Origin: Ruficoccus amylovorans
GTDB taxonomy: Bacteria; Verrucomicrobiota; Verrucomicrobiia; Opitutales; Cerasicoccaceae
Direction of reading: 5' to 3'
NCBI RefSeq assembly: GCF_014230085.1
Contig: NZ_JACHVB010000012.1
Coordinates: 372,001-436,000, forward strand
DNA: 64,000 nt
Part shown: positions 34,368-43,782 of the stretch, one piece after another
How the letters are laid out: the number at the start of each line of letters is the position of its first letter
How positions within the stretch are numbered: position 1 is the first letter of the stretch
Notes under the pieces: model-generated
What the model was told of the DNA's origin: nothing
The model's database searches: none
Seen by the model: the letters and a program-made list of their open reading frames with translations, nothing else
Program-made: the position numbers and the translations under genes

Positions 34368-35219
34368 TCAGGCCAGCGCGAAGATGGCGTCCATCGCGCG
34401 CGAGGTGTTGTAGATGATCACGTCGGGGGCGTGCTTGTACATGGGCACGGGCGGAATCATTTCGGCAGCGATCCAGTTGTCGTAGCCGGTTTCCTTCAGC
34501 GCGGCGACGACCTGCGGCCAGTTCACATCCCCGGCGAGCAGTTCGCAGAAACCGTCCACCGTGCCGACGGAGCGCTTGAAGTCCTTGAAGTGGACGCGCC
34601 CGATGTGCCCGGCGAGGGTGCGGATCCAGTCCTCCGGATAGCCGTTGAGCAGGGTGTTGCCCACGTCGAGGTAGCAGCGAACAAAGGGGCTGTCGAACTG
34701 CGCGACGAACGCCTTCATCTCGCGCGGCGAGAGCAGGAACTTGTTCCAGACGTTCTCGACGCAGATCTGCACCCCGGCGGCTTCGGCGGCAGGCAGCGCC
34801 TCCGCGATAAAGGCCGTGGCCCGCTCCCAGGCGCGCTCGTAGGGGACGACTTCGCAGTCGGGGATGAAGTCCACGCCCACCGCGCCGGGGACGACGAGGA
34901 TGGCGTCGAGGTTCAGCCCGTGGGCGACTTCGATTTGCTTCTTAAGGATGTCGGCGGCCTTCTGACGGTTGGCGGCGTCGGCGGAGGCGGCATTCGCGCC
35001 CCAGTAGAGGCCGCAGGCCAGCCCGCTGAGGGTCAGCCCGTGGTCCCCGGCCTGGCGAAGCACTTCGCTCAGGTCGGCGGCGGTGGAGGCCAGCGAAACC
35101 GGCCCGGTCTCGGCCAGCTCGACTTCGATGGCGGGGAAACCGGCGTCCTGCGCCAGCGCGAATTTCTCCGGCAGGCTCAGCGCCGGGTTGAACGACCAGA
35201 TGTTGATGCTCTTTTTCAT
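34368..35219 (-). CDS. Sugar phosphate isomerase/epimerase, TIM barrel
   Basis: The 283-residue protein begins MKKSINIWSFNPALSLPEKF and has the xylose-isomerase-like barrel: GFPAIEVELAETG near residue 30, GLTLSGLACGLYWG near 80, GVQICVENVWNKFLLSPRE near 160 with the metal-binding Glu, and CYLDVGNTLLNGYPEDW, HIGRVHFKDFKRS and WIAAEMIPPV beyond it. These Glu/Asp/His positions form the divalent-metal site of hydroxypyruvate isomerase or hexulose epimerase relatives. It lies 49 bp after the Gfo/Idh/MocA gene and forms a sugar-catabolic pair with it, downstream of a GntR-type regulator. The substrate is unknown. Confidence 0.9.
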   Translation of the reverse strand: MKKSINIWSFNPALSLPEKFALAQDAGFPAIEVELAETGPVSLASTAADLSEVLRQAGDHGLTLSGLACGLYWGANAASADAANRQKAADILKKQIEVAHGLNLDAILVVPGAVGVDFIPDCEVVPYERAWERATAFIAEALPAAEAAGVQICVENVWNKFLLSPREMKAFVAQFDSPFVRCYLDVGNTLLNGYPEDWIRTLAGHIGRVHFKDFKRSVGTVDGFCELLAGDVNWPQVVAALKETGYDNWIAAEMIPPVPMYKHAPDVIIYNTSRAMDAIFALA

Positions 35220-35268
35220 TGGGTGGAGGTGTAGTTTTTTTTAAATACGCAAGGAGCGCGCCCGGCGC

Positions 35269-36294
35269 TTACAGGCTCACGGTCTGCCCGCTGCGGGCGG
35301 ATTCGATCTCGGCCAGGGCGACGCGGACGGACGCGGTAGCTTGCCCGGCGGTGGCGTCGGTGATCGCGGAGCCGTTTTCGAGGCAGTGGATAAAGGCTTC
35401 CAGTTCCTTGTAGTAGCCGCCGAGGTCGGAGAGGTTGCCGCCCTTGAAGCTCGACTCGCGCTGCCCCGCGCTGGCGAAGGGCAGGGCCGCCTTGGGGGTG
35501 CCGGGGACGGTGATCGAGAGCGTCGGCTGCGCCCCGCTGTCGTAGTCGATGGTGGCGTTTTCGTACAGGGCCTGGAATGCCATCTGAAAGCCCCAGGTGT
35601 CGGGGTAGTTCCAGCCGCCCTCGGCATAGACGACGGGGCCGTCGTAGGCGTAGTGGGTAAAAATGTGGCTCGGCCCGCTGGCATCGAAATGCCCGTGGCT
35701 GGTCACGGCGCGGGGCTCCCCGAGCAGGGCGAGCACGAAGTCCGTGTCGTGGATATGCAGATCGAAGGCGGCACCCTTGCTGCGGATTTCCTGGTTAAGC
35801 CAGTCGCCCTCTGCGTAAGTAGGGCGAGCGGAACGACGCTGCATGGTCAGGCTGAGCAGTTTCCCGCCCTGGCCGCTGGCGTGGAACTCGCGCAGTGCCT
35901 GGTACTCGGGCCAGAAGCGGATGCACTGGCCGACCTGGAAGGGCACTCCGGCCTCGGCGGCGGCGGTGCTGATGCGCTCGGCGTCCTCCGTGCTGAGCGC
36001 AAGCGGTTTCTCACAAAAAACGGCCTTGCCCGCGGCGATGCCCTTGAGCGCGAACTCCAGGTGCAGGTCGGTCGGCAGGCAGATGTCGAGCACATCGAAA
36101 TCAAGCGCCTCGAACGCCTCCTCCACCGTCGCGAACACCGGCACCCCGGGCATGCCCAGGCCGTCGAGTTTTTCCTTCGCTGCCGCGCCCTTGAAGTCAA
36201 CGACTCCCACCAGCGTGGCGTTTTCGAGCTGGGCATAGATCTGGGCGTGCATCGCGCCCATGAACCCCATGCCGACAATGACTGACTTTTTCAT
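35269..36294 (-). CDS. Gfo/Idh/MocA-family oxidoreductase
   Basis: The 341-residue protein opens with the Rossmann motif VIVGMGFMGAMHAQIYAQL and has AVFCEKPLAL near residue 95, the catalytic Lys-Pro signature of this family. KGAAFDLHIHDTDFVLALLG near 180 carries the Asp/His used in dehydrogenase members. It likely oxidises a sugar or cyclitol with NAD(P), with the downstream TIM-barrel enzyme handling the product. The leader (36295-36435) is very AT-rich and contains a 10-bp palindrome ATTAATTAAT at 36322-36331. That could be the operator for the GntR-type regulator encoded just upstream. Confidence 0.92.
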   Translation of the reverse strand: MKKSVIVGMGFMGAMHAQIYAQLENATLVGVVDFKGAAAKEKLDGLGMPGVPVFATVEEAFEALDFDVLDICLPTDLHLEFALKGIAAGKAVFCEKPLALSTEDAERISTAAAEAGVPFQVGQCIRFWPEYQALREFHASGQGGKLLSLTMQRRSARPTYAEGDWLNQEIRSKGAAFDLHIHDTDFVLALLGEPRAVTSHGHFDASGPSHIFTHYAYDGPVVYAEGGWNYPDTWGFQMAFQALYENATIDYDSGAQPTLSITVPGTPKAALPFASAGQRESSFKGGNLSDLGGYYKELEAFIHCLENGSAITDATAGQATASVRVALAEIESARSGQTVSL

Positions 36295-36435
36295 AGATAT
36301 TTGAATTTAGTTTTTATGGATATTAATTAATTCAGGAAAAGCGATGCCCGGTCCCGCCGTTGCGTCGGCCGGAAGTGGAAAGAGGGGAGAGGTGTTTTTT
36401 TAACAGGGCGTCCGTGCCCCGGTATTGTTTAAAAC

Positions 36436-37506
36436 CTAACTGGAGATGCCTCGGTGGAGCGTGAAATTCGTGACAGGGCGGAAGGGGTGCAGGGCCGGGT
36501 TTTCCAGGCTGACCGCGAGCATGCCCAGGTGTTGCAAGTCGATCTTGAGCGAGCTGAGCCCGAGGCGGGCGGCTTCGCCCGTCCCCCAACCGGCGAGCAG
36601 GCCGATCTTGCCGGGGATGTCCACCCCGGCGGCGGTCAACCCTTGGTAGAGCGCGACCGCGAAATTCTCTTCCGCGCAGTAAACGCCCGTCCGCCCCTTG
36701 GCCGAGCAGAGGCGGGCGACGACCTGCGCGGTGTCGCAGCCCTGATCGCCGTCGATGATGGTGAAATGGGCCGCGTCGAGGTTGACGCCTTCGACGGCTT
36801 CTTCAAAGGCTTCGACCATCGCGTCGATGACCTTGCCGCTGAAGGGGCGGACGACAACCACGCGCTCATAGCCCTGCGCCAGCAGGTGCGAAAGCGCGAG
36901 CAGCGCCCCCTGCGCGAAGTCCGGCGCGACGCTGCCAATGCCGGGCACCGGGCAGGCGCGCAACAGCACGCGGGCACCGGCGAGCTGGTCCGCGTAGGCG
37001 GCCAAGGCGCGGTCGTCCCAGAGGTCGTCCAGGATCAGGCGACCCGGCTCGTCCTGTGTACGCAGCAGGAGCGACTCCAGCAACTGGCACTGTTCTTCCA
37101 CGCCGAGCACCTGCGGGACGGCGTCGGAGGCGTCCTGCTGGATCAGGCTGCTGGCCGGGAGCATGAGCAGCCCGCGGTTGGCCTCTTCGCAGGCCAGGCC
37201 GATCCCCTGCACCAGCCGCGAGTACCAACTGGCCCAGGCGCTGATGCTGCGGAAAAAACACGTGACTGGCTTCGGCGCATCAAAGAGCAGCCGGGCCGAC
37301 TTCGGGTAGTAGCGCCCGTTTTCATTGCGCCAGAGCTCGCCCTCGTCGCCCATCTGGCGCAGGGCCTTGGAGACGGTGACATGGGAAAACCCCAGCAACT
37401 GCCCGAGCTTGCGCGTCGAGGGCAGGGGAACCGACGGGTCGTCGTGTTCCTCCAACAAGGCGTGGATCGCCGCAATGACGCTTTCTTCTGTGCTGAACCC
37501 CAGCAT
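36436..37506 (-). CDS. GntR-type HTH regulator with LacI-like ligand domain
   Basis: The 356-residue protein joins an N-terminal winged helix (PLPSTRKLGQLLGFSHVTVS, KALRQMGDEGELWRNENGRY) to a C-terminal periplasmic-binding-like domain of about 270 residues (PGIGSVAPDFAQGALLALSH, GYERVVVVRPFSG, GVYCAEENFAVALYQGLTAA, GLLAGWGTGEAARLG). This AraR-like architecture usually senses a sugar. It precedes the Gfo and TIM-barrel genes on the same strand by 141 bp and probably controls them. I chose the ATG at 37506; a GTG at 37515 is possible. Its own leader holds TTAATTT motifs in direct repeat at about 37548 and 37570. Confidence 0.87.
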   Translation of the reverse strand: MLGFSTEESVIAAIHALLEEHDDPSVPLPSTRKLGQLLGFSHVTVSKALRQMGDEGELWRNENGRYYPKSARLLFDAPKPVTCFFRSISAWASWYSRLVQGIGLACEEANRGLLMLPASSLIQQDASDAVPQVLGVEEQCQLLESLLLRTQDEPGRLILDDLWDDRALAAYADQLAGARVLLRACPVPGIGSVAPDFAQGALLALSHLLAQGYERVVVVRPFSGKVIDAMVEAFEEAVEGVNLDAAHFTIIDGDQGCDTAQVVARLCSAKGRTGVYCAEENFAVALYQGLTAAGVDIPGKIGLLAGWGTGEAARLGLSSLKIDLQHLGMLAVSLENPALHPFRPVTNFTLHRGISS

Positions 37507-37593
37507 GCCGCCCACTCAAGCTTCTCCGGCCCAACTTGTCAAATACATTAATTTACAAAAACAAAAACGTTAATTTGTTTGTACATTCAAGAA

Positions 37594-37755
37594 CTGGAGC
37601 GGTATAAATAAGATCGTAGCGACCTACTAAAGGACCGAATGGTTAAATGGTTAAAATGGCTAATTGTTGTTTTCTACGTTCTGCATCCAGCCATTAACAA
37701 TCAGGCATTTAGCGCATTCAATGCGCTGTGCCTATAACATTTATTGAAGGGATCT
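37594..37755. repeat. Palindromic MITE-like element, copy B (diverged)
   Basis: Shares the core of copy A: CCGAATGGTTAAATGG, then TAATTGTT, CTACGTTCTG and CATTAACAAT/CATTTAGCGC. The terminal arms are recognisable but decayed (GGAGCGG... and ...TATTGAAGG). It ends a few bases from the stop codon of the dGTPase-like gene. It fills the 252-bp gap between that gene and the GntR regulator, together with the regulator's AT-rich leader. Confidence 0.7.
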
Positions 37756-37758
37756 GAC

Positions 37759-39045
37759 CTAAAGCAAATCCGTGATGGAGCCGAACTCCGGGTCGAAAAG
37801 GTGGCGGTAGAGGCGGATGGCCTCGTGGTCGGTGAGCTGGGTGAGCGTGTCGCACAGCAGGCGGGCGCGTCGGTGCTCGTCCTCCTCGCGTTCGACCCAG
37901 GTCAGGGCGGGTTCGGGCAGGAGTTTCAGGCCGCTGCTGCCGGGCTTGAGGTGGCAGTCGAAAAAGGCCTTGAACAGCCGCTCGATCAGAAAGCCGCTTT
38001 TGAACTCGACCTGCTGGATACGCGGCGAACGGAAAACCAGGTCGAAGGCGATTTTCTTGTACAGCGAGCATTCGGCCAGAATTTCCTCCGGCACCTGGAG
38101 CCGCCAACGGTAGCGGGCGGTCTTGTCCGCCAGCACACCGTCGAAGGGGACGAGCTCGACGGCGCGGATGAATTCGCCCAGCTTGCGGGCGAAAATCGCC
38201 TCCAGGTAGTCCTCTTCCAGTAGTTCGAGCAACGACTTGAAGGCGGGCGAGTCGGCGCGTTTGCTGCCCGGCCCCTCGGCCCAACGGACGATGGCGGCGC
38301 GGGTCAGATAACCGGCCTTGACGCTGTCCACGATGTCGTGGAGGGAGTAGGCCGTGTCGTCAGCCCAGTCCATGACCTGGCATTCCAGGCTCTTGGCAGT
38401 GTTGGCGGTATCGGGGGCAACCGCATCGGAGGGCCATTCGCCCCCGGCTACGAAGTCCCGCACCCCGGCCTGCTCGTCATAGAGGAAATGGTTCTCGGGG
38501 TACTCGGCCCCGCTTGTCTCGGTCGGCGGGGTGCAGCAGTCCATCCAGAGGGCCTTGTACTTGAGAATCCCGTCCAGAAAGGCCCGGCTCGGGGACATGC
38601 CGTGGGGGGAGTCCTTGCGCTGCCAGAAGGTTTCGGTCAGGATGCGGGCCGTCTGGGCGTTACCCTCGAAGCCGCCCCAGGGGGCCATGAGTTCGTTCAG
38701 CTTGCGCTCGCCGATGTGGCCAAAAGGCGGGTGCCCCAGGTCGTGGGAGAGGCCGACGGCTTCGAGCAGGTCGCCGTCGAGTGCCACCTCTGGGTAGCGG
38801 CGGTTGAGGTGCTCGCCGATGGAGCGGGCGATGCGCGCCACCTCCAGCGAGTGGGTCAGCCGCGTGCGGTAAAAATCGTATTCGCCGGACTGGAAGACCT
38901 GCGTCTTGGACTGGAGGCGGCGAAAGGCGTAGGAGAAAACGACGCGGTCGCGGTCGAGCTGGAAGGGGCTGCGCTCGTCGGAATCTCCACTTCGGGTGGA
39001 GCCGTAGCGCGCGTTATCAAAATCACGGTAAAAGGGCTCGGGCAT
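37759..39045 (-). CDS. dGTPase-like deoxynucleoside triphosphate triphosphohydrolase (HD domain)
   Basis: The 428-residue cytoplasmic enzyme resembles dGTP triphosphohydrolases, which release triphosphate from dNTPs and trim nucleotide pools. The N-terminal part has RSPFQLDRDRVVFSYAFRRL and KTQVF, the HD metal site is formed by RTRLTHSLEVARIARSIG and LSHDLGHPPFGHIGE, and EGNAQTARIL and MDWADDTAYSLHDIVDSVKA complete the signature. The ATG at 39045 (MPEPFYRDFD) fits homologues; an upstream ATG at 39090 would add 15 basic residues. It is divergent from the secreted-protein gene at 39109 with a 63-bp gap. Confidence 0.92.
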   Translation of the reverse strand: MPEPFYRDFDNARYGSTRSGDSDERSPFQLDRDRVVFSYAFRRLQSKTQVFQSGEYDFYRTRLTHSLEVARIARSIGEHLNRRYPEVALDGDLLEAVGLSHDLGHPPFGHIGERKLNELMAPWGGFEGNAQTARILTETFWQRKDSPHGMSPSRAFLDGILKYKALWMDCCTPPTETSGAEYPENHFLYDEQAGVRDFVAGGEWPSDAVAPDTANTAKSLECQVMDWADDTAYSLHDIVDSVKAGYLTRAAIVRWAEGPGSKRADSPAFKSLLELLEEDYLEAIFARKLGEFIRAVELVPFDGVLADKTARYRWRLQVPEEILAECSLYKKIAFDLVFRSPRIQQVEFKSGFLIERLFKAFFDCHLKPGSSGLKLLPEPALTWVEREEDEHRRARLLCDTLTQLTDHEAIRLYRHLFDPEFGSITDLL

Positions 39046-39108
39046 GACAGATTTGACTTTGCGGGAGAGGCGGGAAGGGATACAACCCATTTTGTGAACT
39101 TACCCCCG

Positions 39109-39744
39109 ATGTCCAACCTAAAGCGCTCGTTGCTCCTGCTTATCACCGCCGGTCTCCTCGCGGGGACCGCTCACGCCCGGATCGGCGAAAGCCGAAGTTC
39201 GCTCGAAAACCGGCTGTTCAAGGACCGCAAGGGGGTCAAGGTCCCCGCTCGCGACCAGAGTAACTGGATCACCCACAAGTCCGTTCCTTACCGGGCGCTG
39301 TACGAGTTTTTCCCGGACGGTATCGAGGAAGCCGTCTATTACAAGATCGCCGAGGACGGCCAGGCCACCACGGCGGATGTGAATGAAAACCAGTTCCCCG
39401 ACGGGTGGATGCTGCACGTGGTTTACAAAAACGGCCAGTCCGTCTTCGAGGCCTACCGGCGCAACGGCGCGGGCATCACCCGCTACGAAGAGGAGGCCAT
39501 CCTCGTGGTCAACCAGGGCGGCTCCCACTGGCAGCGGGTCAACGCCAAGGAGGCCAAGCCCAGCGTCTTTGGCTACAACCTGGAGCGGGCGGACGGGCAA
39601 GTGCGCGCCCAGTTGCGCGGCAACTATCTGCTCGTTTACCGGGTGGAATTTGACGAAGTGGTCAAGGCGGGCAAAGACGAGGCCGACGCCGAGACTGATG
39701 CCGAGAAAAAGGACGAGGCCCCGAAGAGCGTCGAGGGGTTTTAA
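39109..39744 (+). CDS. Secreted hypothetical protein, 211 aa
   Basis: I do not recognise the family. A clear signal peptide (MSNLKRSLLLLITAGLLAGT, cut near AHA/R) precedes a small mixed domain with WITHKSVPYRALYEFFPDGI, WMLHVVYKNGQSVFEAYRRN and GQVRAQLRGNYLLVYRVEFD. A charged Asp/Glu/Lys tail ends the chain. It is probably periplasmic or envelope-attached. The same frame is open upstream to 38338 only because it runs antisense through the dGTPase gene, so the ATG at 39109 is the sensible start. It precedes the CrtI-like gene by 100 bp. Confidence 0.78.
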   Translation: MSNLKRSLLLLITAGLLAGTAHARIGESRSSLENRLFKDRKGVKVPARDQSNWITHKSVPYRALYEFFPDGIEEAVYYKIAEDGQATTADVNENQFPDGWMLHVVYKNGQSVFEAYRRNGAGITRYEEEAILVVNQGGSHWQRVNAKEAKPSVFGYNLERADGQVRAQLRGNYLLVYRVEFDEVVKAGKDEADAETDAEKKDEAPKSVEGF

Positions 39745-39844
39745 GACGCCGGTACGAAGGACCAAGCCCCGGCCCGAGTAAGGGGTGGGGTGCGCTTTGC
39801 CCTTGCCCATAAGGGAAAGCCGCTTACGTTCGGCCTTTTTACTT

Positions 39845-41329
39845 ATGGCGAAAGACTGGCTAGAAGGCGTAAACGGCTCCTATGACGCTGTCGTGATCGG
39901 CAGCGGACTGGGTGGGCTGACCAGTGCGAATATCCTCGGGAAAATGGGCCACCGCGTGCTCGTGCTTGAGCACCATTACCAATTCGGCGGCCTGGCCACG
40001 TGGTTCAAGCGCCCGCGCCGGCACATTTTCGACATCTCGCTGCACGGCTTTCCGGTCGGGATGATCAAGTCCTGCCGCCGCTACTGGACGAAGGAGATTT
40101 CCGACTCGATCAAACAGATCAAGTCCATCCGCTTCATCAACCCGCAGTTCAACATCGACACGACCTTCGACCGCAACGACTTCACGCGCATCCTGCAGGA
40201 GACCTTCCAGATCCCGCGCGAGCGCGTCGAGGCGTTCTTCGAGCACCTGCGGCAGATGAACTACTACGACCGCGACACCCGCACGACCAAGGAGATGTTC
40301 GAGGAGTTCTTCCCCGGTCGCAACGACGTGCACCGCCTGCTTATGGAGCCCATCGCCTACGCCAACGGCTCCACCTGGGACGACCCCGCCATCACCTACG
40401 GGATCGTGTTTTCCAATTTCATGAGCAAGGGCGTCTATATTTATCAAGGCGGGACGGACCAGCTCATCAGCCGCATGACGGACGAGCTCCAGCGCAACGG
40501 GGTCGAAATCCGCCGCAACTGCCTGGTGGAAAAAGTTTACACCGAGGACGATCCGGCCACCGGCCAGCGCCGTGTGGTCGGCATCCGCGCCAATGGTCGC
40601 GGCGGCGAGTCCCGCGACATCGCCTGTAAGGCCGTTGTCTCCAACGCCAACATCAAGAACACCGTCCTCCAATTGGCCGGGGCCGAGAATTTCAGGCCCG
40701 AGTTCGTGGCCGAGACGGAAAAAGTCCGCGTCAACACCAGTTCGTGCCAGGTGTACCTGGGCATCCGCGAGGGCGAGTCGATCCCGAACATTGGCGACCT
40801 GGTCTTCACCTCGGAGGCCCCGGAGTACTCCAGCACCGAGCTGACTGACTTCAACACGACCAGCCGGACTTTTTCGGTCTATTACCCGGACACCCGACCG
40901 CAAAACCCGGTCCAGCGCTACGCCATCGTGGCCTCGCTCAACGCCCGCTGGAAGGACTGGGAAAAACTCTCTGAGCCCGATTATGCCGCCGCCAAGGAGC
41001 GCATCATCACGCAGGCGCTGGACGGACTGGAAAAATTTATCCCCGACATCCGCCAGAAGGTGGACTGGCAGGAAGCGGCTACTCCGCGCACCGTGCATCA
41101 CTACACGCGGCACTTCGGCGGCACCTCCTTCGGGACGAAGTTCGAGGGGCTGAAGGTTTCGATGGAGCTGCCCGAGCAAGTTGGCGGGCTCTACCACGCC
41201 GGTTCGGTCGGCATCATCATGTCCGGCTGGCTGGGCACGATCAACTACGGGGTCATCGTCGCCAGCAAGGCCGACTCCTTCCTGATGGCCGCCAAGCGCG
41301 GTGAAGCCGCCCCCGCCGCCTCGAACTGA
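39845..41329 (+). CDS. CrtI/RetSat-like FAD-dependent oxidoreductase
   Basis: The 494-residue protein has an N-terminal dinucleotide-binding fold with [20 protein letters not shown], then [18 protein letters not shown], as in phytoene desaturases, carotenoid isomerases and retinol saturases. [20 protein letters not shown] near 205-225 and the C-terminal [20 protein letters not shown] close the FAD site. I chose the ATG at 39845 (MAKDWLEGV). No carotenoid genes are adjacent. Instead fabZ, fabI, oleA and oleB follow on the same strand after 141 bp, suggesting it acts on a long acyl or polyene product. The substrate is unknown. Confidence 0.85.
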   Translation: MAKDWLEGVNGSYDAVVIGSGLGGLTSANILGKMGHRVLVLEHHYQFGGLATWFKRPRRHIFDISLHGFPVGMIKSCRRYWTKEISDSIKQIKSIRFINPQFNIDTTFDRNDFTRILQETFQIPRERVEAFFEHLRQMNYYDRDTRTTKEMFEEFFPGRNDVHRLLMEPIAYANGSTWDDPAITYGIVFSNFMSKGVYIYQGGTDQLISRMTDELQRNGVEIRRNCLVEKVYTEDDPATGQRRVVGIRANGRGGESRDIACKAVVSNANIKNTVLQLAGAENFRPEFVAETEKVRVNTSSCQVYLGIREGESIPNIGDLVFTSEAPEYSSTELTDFNTTSRTFSVYYPDTRPQNPVQRYAIVASLNARWKDWEKLSEPDYAAAKERIITQALDGLEKFIPDIRQKVDWQEAATPRTVHHYTRHFGGTSFGTKFEGLKVSMELPEQVGGLYHAGSVGIIMSGWLGTINYGVIVASKADSFLMAAKRGEAAPAASN

Positions 41330-41470
41330 CCGCGCCCGCCCGGCGCGTGGCCAGTTGCCCTGAAAATATTCCTGGCCCGCACTGCTTGGCCCACTTTGGC
41401 GGATTTGCGCATCTTCGCGTGACTTCGCGGGAAACTTCCTTTATTCACTCTTACCTCAACCCACATTCCG

Positions 41471-41911
41471 ATGGACGACCTCGTAAAAACCATTCCCCAC
41501 CGTCCGCCGTTCCTCTTCATCGACGAGGTGACGGAACTGCGCGAGGACGGTATCAGCGCCCGCCGCACCTTGCGCGCGGACGAGTTCTATTTCGCCGGGC
41601 ACTACCCCGGTAACCCGATCATGCCCGGCGTGCTTTTGTGTGAATCGGCTTTTCAGGCCGCTGCCGTCTATCTGGTCAAGAAGATGGAAGGCGAGGGCAC
41701 CGACATGGAGGGGCGCACGCCGATCCTCTCGCGCATCGGCGACGCCAAGTTCAAAAACATCGTCCGCCCCGGTGAGACCTTCACCATCGATGTCACCTAC
41801 ACCAAGACGCTGGCCGACTTCCACTTCCTCAAGGCGGTGGTGCGGCGCGGTGACGGCAAGGTCGCCGTTGCGCTCGATTTCGTCCTGGCCATGATCGCTG
41901 CCGAGGTATGA
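41471..41911 (+). CDS. fabZ: 3-hydroxyacyl-ACP dehydratase, FabZ family
   Basis: This 146-residue hot-dog protein dehydrates 3-hydroxyacyl-ACP in fatty-acid elongation. It starts with the FabZ block [16 protein letters not shown] and has the catalytic His in [16 protein letters not shown] with the acidic partner Glu in [30 protein letters not shown] matches the C-terminal sheet. Its stop overlaps the fabI start by four bases (ATGA), so the two are translationally coupled. It may be the housekeeping FabZ or a copy dedicated to the oleA pathway. Confidence 0.92.
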   Translation: MDDLVKTIPHRPPFLFIDEVTELREDGISARRTLRADEFYFAGHYPGNPIMPGVLLCESAFQAAAVYLVKKMEGEGTDMEGRTPILSRIGDAKFKNIVRPGETFTIDVTYTKTLADFHFLKAVVRRGDGKVAVALDFVLAMIAAEV

Positions 41912-42711
41912 GTTTCCTGTCTGTTTCCGGAAAGACCTTCCTCATTACCGGTGTGGCCAACCGCAAGAGCGTGGCCTGGCACATCGCCAAGACGCTCGAA
42001 GAGGCGGGCGCGAAAACGGTGTTCAGTGTGCGCTCGCCCGAGCGGCTGGAGTCGGTCAAAAAACTCCTCGGCGACCGCCCCGCCTACGTCTGCGACGTGG
42101 AGGACGAGACGCAGATTCAGGCGCTGGCCGAGCAGGCCGGGCCCGCCCACGGCCCCTTTGCCGGGCTGGTGCACTCCATCGCCTTCGCCAACTTCAGCGC
42201 CGGGCCGCAGCCGTTCCACAACACGCGGCGTGAGGACTTCCTGCAGGCCACGACCATCAGTTGTTTTTCGCTGGTCGAGCTGGCGCGGGCCTTCAAGCCG
42301 TACCTCGCGCCCGACGCCGCCGTGGTTTCGATCGGGATTTCCTCGCAGGTCACGGCGGAGAACTACGGCTACCTTTCCCCGATCAAGGCCGCGCTCGACT
42401 CAGCCACGCGGTTTCTGGCCAAGTCCTTCAGCGCGGATACCGCCGTGCGCTTTAACACCGTCAACCCCGGCCCGCTCAAGACCAGCGCCTCCGCCGGCAT
42501 CCCCGGCTACCTGGAGAACTACCTCTTTGCCGAAAAGCTGACCCTGCGCAAGCAGGCCGTGACCACGCAGGAAGTCGCCAACACGGCGGTCTTCCTGCTG
42601 AGCCCCCGCTCCAGCGGGATCAACGGCCAGTCGATCGTGGTCAACGCGGGGATGGATATGAACTACTTCGACCGCGAAGTCCTCGACGCCGCCATGCGGC
42701 CCAAAATTTAA
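41908..42711 (+). CDS. fabI: Enoyl-ACP reductase, FabI family
   Basis: The 267-residue short-chain dehydrogenase reduces trans-2-enoyl-ACP with NAD(P)H. It has the FabI-type cofactor loop [28 protein letters not shown], and an active site written YGYLSPIK, which gives the Tyr-x6-Lys spacing of FabI rather than the Tyr-x3-Lys of ordinary SDR enzymes. [17 protein letters not shown] and [14 protein letters not shown] complete the family pattern. It overlaps fabZ by four bases and ends four bases before oleA, so fabZ-fabI-oleA form one operon. Confidence 0.92.
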   Translation: MSFLSVSGKTFLITGVANRKSVAWHIAKTLEEAGAKTVFSVRSPERLESVKKLLGDRPAYVCDVEDETQIQALAEQAGPAHGPFAGLVHSIAFANFSAGPQPFHNTRREDFLQATTISCFSLVELARAFKPYLAPDAAVVSIGISSQVTAENYGYLSPIKAALDSATRFLAKSFSADTAVRFNTVNPGPLKTSASAGIPGYLENYLFAEKLTLRKQAVTTQEVANTAVFLLSPRSSGINGQSIVVNAGMDMNYFDREVLDAAMRPKI

Positions 42712-42715
42712 GCCG

Positions 42716-43753
42716 ATGCGCTTCAGCAACGTCGCTATCGCCGCGCTGGCCCACGTCGAGCCGCCCGAAGTCGTCACCTCCGCCGAAATCGAGGAGCGGC
42801 TGAAGCCGCTCTACGAGCGCGTCAAGCTCCCTGCCGGGCGTCTGGAACTGATGACCGGCATCCGCGAGCGCCGCTTCTGGCCCGCCGGCACCAAGCCCTC
42901 CGCCATCTCCGCCCTGGCCGGGGAAAAGGCGCTGAAAAAGCTCCCCGCCGGTGAACGCGGGCGTATTGATTTGTTGATACACTGCGGGGTCTGCCGCGAC
43001 CGGCTCGAGCCCTCGACCGCTTCCTACGTCCACGGGGCGCTTGGTCTGCCCGCCACGACGCAGCTTTTCGACCTTTCTAACGCGTGCCTGGGCTTCATGA
43101 ATGCCCTCGTCATGGCCGCCGGGATGATCGAGTCCGGTCAGATCGAGCGGGCGCTGCTCGTCTCCGGGGAGAACGGCAAGCCCTTACTCGAACACACGCT
43201 GGCCCAACTGCTTGACCCGTCGCTGACCCGCAAGCAGGTGAAACCCTTTTTTGCTAACCTCACCATCGGCGCGGGTGGCGTGGCCGCCGTGCTCACCCGC
43301 AAAGACCTTGCGCCCGCCGGTTCTCCGTGCCTGCGGGCGGGCGTGGCCCGGACCGATTCCGAGGCCAACCGCCTCTGCGAAGGCGATGCCTCCGGCTCCG
43401 GCGCGCTGGTGATGCAGACCGACGCGGTGGCGCTGCTGGAGGCGGGCGTAGCGCTCGCCCGGCAGACCTGGACGCAGTTCAAGGGCGTGTGCGGCTGGGA
43501 CGAGCAGACCCCCTCCCGCATCGTTTGCCACCAGGTCGGACGCCAGCACCAGCTCAAGCTGCTGGAGGGGCTGGGCATCGCCCCGGCCAAGGATTACAGC
43601 ACCTTTGAAACGCTCGGCAACGCCGGGTCCGTCTCGTGCCCGCTCACGCTTTCCAAGGGGCTGGAGACGGGGGCCATCGGCGCGGGGGACAAGGTCGCCC
43701 TGCTCGGGATCGGCAGCGGCCTGTGCTGTCTCATGCTCGCGCTGGAGTGCTAG
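42716..43753 (+). CDS. oleA: OleA-like 3-oxoacyl-ACP synthase III family thiolase
   Basis: The 345-residue protein is a KAS III-fold enzyme most like OleA, which joins two fatty acyl-CoA molecules head to head into a beta-keto acid. The start MRFSNVAIAALAHVEPPEVV and LMTGIRERRFWPAGT are OleA-like. The catalytic triad is present: Cys in LSNACLGFMNAL, His in CHQVGRQHQ and Asn in LGNAGSVSCPL. It sits between fabI (4-bp gap) and oleB (29-bp gap). A FabH-type starter condensation is the alternative, but pairing with oleB favours OleA. Confidence 0.88.
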   Translation: MRFSNVAIAALAHVEPPEVVTSAEIEERLKPLYERVKLPAGRLELMTGIRERRFWPAGTKPSAISALAGEKALKKLPAGERGRIDLLIHCGVCRDRLEPSTASYVHGALGLPATTQLFDLSNACLGFMNALVMAAGMIESGQIERALLVSGENGKPLLEHTLAQLLDPSLTRKQVKPFFANLTIGAGGVAAVLTRKDLAPAGSPCLRAGVARTDSEANRLCEGDASGSGALVMQTDAVALLEAGVALARQTWTQFKGVCGWDEQTPSRIVCHQVGRQHQLKLLEGLGIAPAKDYSTFETLGNAGSVSCPLTLSKGLETGAIGAGDKVALLGIGSGLCCLMLALEC

Positions 43754-43782
43754 CGTGCCCCTAAAAAAAGCCCGTTCACCGC

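Noticed and set aside
34015-34413. 132-codon open frame in the repeat region
   Set aside because: It spans the MITE-like element, the 30-bp repeat and the long hairpin; the codons come from repeats, not from a gene.
38338-39108. N-terminal extension of the secreted protein to 38338
   Set aside because: It runs antisense through the dGTPase gene; the ATG at 39109 starts a clean signal peptide.
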